A stretch of 10,862 nucleotides of DNA from SHZI01 sp964407855. GTDB lineage: Bacteria > Pseudomonadota > Gammaproteobacteria > Steroidobacterales > GCA-2729495. How positions within the stretch are numbered: the first letter of the stretch is position 1; each line of letters opens with the position of its first letter. The notes below the pieces were generated by a model. It was not told where the DNA came from, searched no databases, and was given only the letters and a program-made list of their open reading frames with translations. Below, piece after piece: positions 8,933 through 10,862 of the stretch. Both the position numbers and the translations under genes were made by a program. The DNA lies in NCBI GenBank assembly GCA_964407855.1, contig CAYOXI010000071.1, forward strand, positions 1 to 10,862, written 5' to 3'.

Positions 8933-9854
8933 GGCGCCGGATTCTAGCAAAGGCGCCCTGGTGGTGGCCGCCCATGGCCGGCGGGGTCTGCTGTCCACCG
9001 ATGCCGGCGAGCAGCTGCCCTACCTGGTCCGCGGCCGGCATCTCCAGGTCTGTTGTGGTGACCGGGTGCGCTTCACGACGACGGATGAGACCCCGGCCGA
9101 TGACCGGGTGCCCGTGCTGGTGGTCGGACTCGAGACCCGCCGCAATGCGCTGGTGCGCCAGCCGACGCGCGGTGGCCGGCCCGAAACCCTGGCGGCGAAC
9201 CTGAGCCACCTGGTTGTGGTGCTGTCGGCATCGCCGGCGCCGGATCTGTTCATTGCCGACCGCTACCTGTGCGCCGCACGCCTGATGGGCGCTGCTGCCG
9301 CCATTGCCTGGAACAAGGCGGACCTCGCGCCGATGCCCACCGAGGTGGCCGGCGTCTACGGCGCCCTCGACCTGCCGCTCTTTCCGGTTTCGGCGACCAC
9401 CGGCGAGGGGCTGGCAGCGCTCCGCACCTGGGTCGCCACCGGTACGGCCATACTCGTGGGGCAGTCGGGTGTCGGCAAGTCCACGCTGCTGAACCGGCTG
9501 ATTCCCGGGGTGGACGCCGTCACCGGTGCACTCTCGGCCGCGCGGGATGAAGGCCGGCACACCACGACAGCCTCCCGGATGCACCCGCTACCCGGTGGCG
9601 GCGCGATCATTGATACGCCTGGCGTCCGTGACTTTGCCCCGGCGGTGCCCGACCGGCGTGATATTGCCAGCGGTTTCGTCGAGATCGTGGCGCTCAGTGC
9701 CGGTTGCCGCTACACCGACTGCAGCCACCTGCGCGAGGATCCCTGTGCGGTTCGCGCTGCGCTTGAGGCCGGTGGCATCAATGCACGGCGCTTCGAGAGT
9801 TACCGTCGCCTGATGAACCTGGCAAGCCAGGCCGCCGCCGGGCGCAGCTACTGA
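8931..9854 (+). CDS. rsgA: Ribosome small-subunit biogenesis GTPase RsgA (307 aa)
   Basis: Circularly permuted GTPase (YjeQ/RsgA) that binds the 30S subunit late in assembly and helps release RbfA. Visible from ATG 8931: a short N-terminus leading into an OB-fold (GALVVAAHGRRG, then CCGDRVRF); G4 motif NKAD at 128-131 placed before G1, as the permutation requires; G1/P-loop GQSGVGKST at 177-185 with Lys183; the switch segment GRHTTTASR; G3 DTPG at 228-231; and a C-terminal zinc knuckle with Cys259, Cys264, His266 and Cys272. ATG 8931 retains the first OB strand, whereas GTG 8961 would lose it. The basic N-terminal tail of E. coli RsgA is missing. No strong ribosome site is seen, and any promoter must lie inside orn. 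The ATG shares two bases with the orn ATG. The 3' end overlaps recR by 7 bp. Confidence 0.93.
   Translation: MAPDSSKGALVVAAHGRRGLLSTDAGEQLPYLVRGRHLQVCCGDRVRFTTTDETPADDRVPVLVVGLETRRNALVRQPTRGGRPETLAANLSHLVVVLSASPAPDLFIADRYLCAARLMGAAAAIAWNKADLAPMPTEVAGVYGALDLPLFPVSATTGEGLAALRTWVATGTAILVGQSGVGKSTLLNRLIPGVDAVTGALSAARDEGRHTTTASRMHPLPGGGAIIDTPGVRDFAPAVPDRRDIASGFVEIVALSAGCRYTDCSHLREDPCAVRAALEAGGINARRFESYRRLMNLASQAAAGRSY
8941..8949 (-). promoter_or_regulatory. Extended -10 promoter element for orn
   Basis: The minus strand reads TGCTAGAAT: an extended TGn followed by TAGAAT, one mismatch from TATAAT. It lies within the first codons of rsgA and ends 8 bases before the orn ATG, so the expected transcription start falls within one or two bases of the ATG. 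No -35 match is visible at 17 bp. Confidence 0.45.
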
Positions 9855-10456
9855 TCAGCCGGCATGGGCAGGCGGGCGGTGATCGCGTGGGACAGCGTGC
9901 CGGCATCCACGTACTCCAGTTCGCCGCCCATCGGCACGCCGTGCGCAATACGGGTAACCGGGATGCGGCCCTGACGCGCGAGACCTGCCAGGTAACCGGA
10001 AGTGGCCTCCCCCTCAACGGTGGCGCTGGTGGCGAGGATCATCTCGCGGATGCCACCATCGGCCAGCTGTGTCTCGAGCAGGCGGATGCCGAGCTGCTCC
10101 GGGCCGACCCCGTCCAGCGGCGAGAGCCGGCCCATCAGGACGAAGTAGCGGCCGCGGTAGACGCCTGACTCCTCGATCGCGACCACGTCGGCCGGCGTCT
10201 CCACCACGCAGATGAGCCCGTGGTCGCGGCGGCTGTCAGCGCAGATGCCGCACAGCTCCCGCTCGGCAAACATCCGGCAACGCGTGCACAGGCCGACCCG
10301 CTCCAGTGCTGTACTGAGCGCCGCGACCAGTCGCAGTGCGCCGTCCCGGTTACGCTCCAGCAGGTGAAAGGCCATGCGCTGCGACGATTTGGGCCCGACG
10401 CCGGGCAGGCAGCGCAGCGCCGTCAGCAGGTCCTGGAGCAGGGGTGTAAAGGCCAT
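9848..10456 (-). CDS. recR: Recombination mediator protein RecR (202 aa)
   Basis: RecR works with RecF and RecO to load RecA onto SSB-coated gapped DNA in recombinational repair. Visible in order: an N-terminal helix-hairpin-helix (LRCLPGVGPKSSQRMAFHLL, 14-33), a four-Cys zinc finger (Cys57, Cys60, Cys69, Cys72 in CTRC...CGIC), a Toprim domain from about 80 (LICVVETPAD; YFVLMGRLSPLDGVGPEQL), and the C-terminal family block IAHGVPMGGELEYVDAGTLSHA (170-191). Length is typical and the sequence intact. The ATG at 10456 follows ybaB by 15 bp, as in the widely conserved ybaB-recR pair, so the two are probably cotranscribed. No strong Shine-Dalgarno is seen. Its 3' end overlaps rsgA by 7 bp, tail to tail. 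Confidence 0.97.
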   Translation of the reverse strand: MAFTPLLQDLLTALRCLPGVGPKSSQRMAFHLLERNRDGALRLVAALSTALERVGLCTRCRMFAERELCGICADSRRDHGLICVVETPADVVAIEESGVYRGRYFVLMGRLSPLDGVGPEQLGIRLLETQLADGGIREMILATSATVEGEATSGYLAGLARQGRIPVTRIAHGVPMGGELEYVDAGTLSHAITARLPMPADQ

Positions 10457-10471
10457 CCGCGTGCGCTATCG

Positions 10472-10795
10472 TCAGAAGGGCAGCTTGAGACCGGGTGGCA
10501 GGCCGAGACCCGCGGTCATGCCGCCCATGCGCTCCTGCACGGTGCGCTCCACCTTGCGCAGTGCGTCGTTGAAGCCGGCGACCAGCACGTCTTCCAGCAT
10601 CTCCCGGTCATCGCCGAGCAAGGCCGGATCGATAGTGAGTTGCCGAACCTCGTGCTTGCAGGTCATGCGGAGCCTGACCAGGCCCCCGCCGGCCTCGCCC
10701 GTCACTTCCAGTTCTGCGAGCTCGCTCTGGGCCTTCTGCATCTCGGCCTGCATGCGCTGGGCCTGTTTCATCAGCTGGCCGATGTCTGCTTTCAT
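10472..10795 (-). CDS. ybaB: YbaB/EbfC family nucleoid-associated protein (107 aa)
   Basis: Small dimeric DNA-binding protein of the YbaB/EbfC family, linked to nucleoid organisation and regulation in several bacteria; its exact role in the recR operon is not settled. Family signs: the N-terminal Met/Gln-rich helix IGQLMKQAQRMQAEMQKAQ (residues 5-23), the strand region VTGEAGGGLVRLRMTCKHEV (31-50), LTIDPALL, then the C-terminal helix LVAGFNDALRKVER and the Gly/Met/Pro-rich tail. About 107 residues is typical. ATG 10795 is chosen because the family begins at this point and GAGGAAG lies 10 bases upstream. It sits directly before recR, and its ATG overlaps a TGA (ATGA) of a frame that may be the end of dnaX. 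Confidence 0.95.
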   Translation of the reverse strand: MKADIGQLMKQAQRMQAEMQKAQSELAELEVTGEAGGGLVRLRMTCKHEVRQLTIDPALLGDDREMLEDVLVAGFNDALRKVERTVQERMGGMTAGLGLPPGLKLPF

Positions 10796-10862
10796 GGCTT
10801 GATCACTTCCTCGGTGGGGTCGGCTTGCGGGCACTGCCGGCCGTCCGGCGCACGGAATCCGG
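10792..10862 (-). CDS. Possible C-terminal end of DnaX (tau/gamma subunit), cut by the window edge
   Basis: Only 22 residues are visible, ending ...DPTEEVIKP before a TGA at 10794-10792. There is no recognisable domain, so the call rests on context: dnaX usually lies directly upstream of ybaB-recR, and this frame ends in a 4-base ATGA overlap with the ybaB start, typical of translational coupling. A second minus-strand frame also stays open and ends at a TGA 10 bases upstream of the ybaB ATG, so the choice of frame is not certain. Confidence 0.4.
   Translation of the reverse strand, partial: GFRAPDGRQCPQADPTEEVIKP

Noticed and set aside
8865..9584. 239-aa open frame on the minus strand inside rsgA
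   Set aside because: Antisense to the RsgA OB-fold and GTPase motifs and would also overlap orn; the product is a His/Arg/Gln-rich shadow.

Overview
This is an ordinary, tightly packed stretch of chromosome from a high-GC bacterium (about two-thirds G+C by eye). It is most likely a gammaproteobacterium. The evidence is a YqiB-type DUF1249 protein, oligoribonuclease divergent from rsgA, ppsR divergent from ppsA, ybaB-recR with a possible dnaX end upstream, and an E. coli-like periplasmic tail-specific protease. Genus cannot be fixed from the sequence alone. I see no phage, IS, CRISPR, tRNA or rRNA sequence, and no stretch above about 90 bases lacks a gene.

Layout, left to right: (1) the 3' two-thirds of prc/tsp (+), whose stop codon lies in a triplicated 17-bp repeat; (2) an unrecognised coiled-coil protein gene (-), convergent with prc; (3) a DUF1249 gene (-) upstream of it, separated by a hairpin with a T-rich tail; (4) an alpha-phosphoglucomutase gene (+) of the PGM1 type, divergent from the DUF1249 gene; (5) ppsR (-), convergent with pgm; (6) ppsA (+), divergent from ppsR across about 50-80 bp holding a TGATCCGG-N12-CCGGATCA dyad; (7) a small MAPEG-family membrane protein gene (+), 26 bp after ppsA; (8) orn (-), whose end overlaps the MAPEG gene by 17 bp; (9) rsgA (+), whose start codon shares two bases with that of orn; (10) ybaB and recR (-), converging on rsgA with a 7-bp overlap, with a possible dnaX end before ybaB.

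Functionally, ppsA and ppsR form an enzyme-regulator pair for the pyruvate-to-PEP step of gluconeogenesis. Pgm connects glucose-6-phosphate with glucose-1-phosphate for glycogen and cell-surface sugar synthesis. Prc handles periplasmic proteolysis. Orn finishes RNA decay and degrades short dinucleotides such as pGpG. RsgA matures the 30S ribosomal subunit. RecR and YbaB belong to recombinational repair and nucleoid functions. These are separate housekeeping modules, and I found no convincing new biological system. The points most worth a second look are the shared divergent start codons of orn and rsgA, two extended -10 boxes placed so close to start codons that the mRNAs may be leaderless, the coiled-coil orphan gene, the ppsR-ppsA dyad, and the tandem repeat over the prc stop codon.
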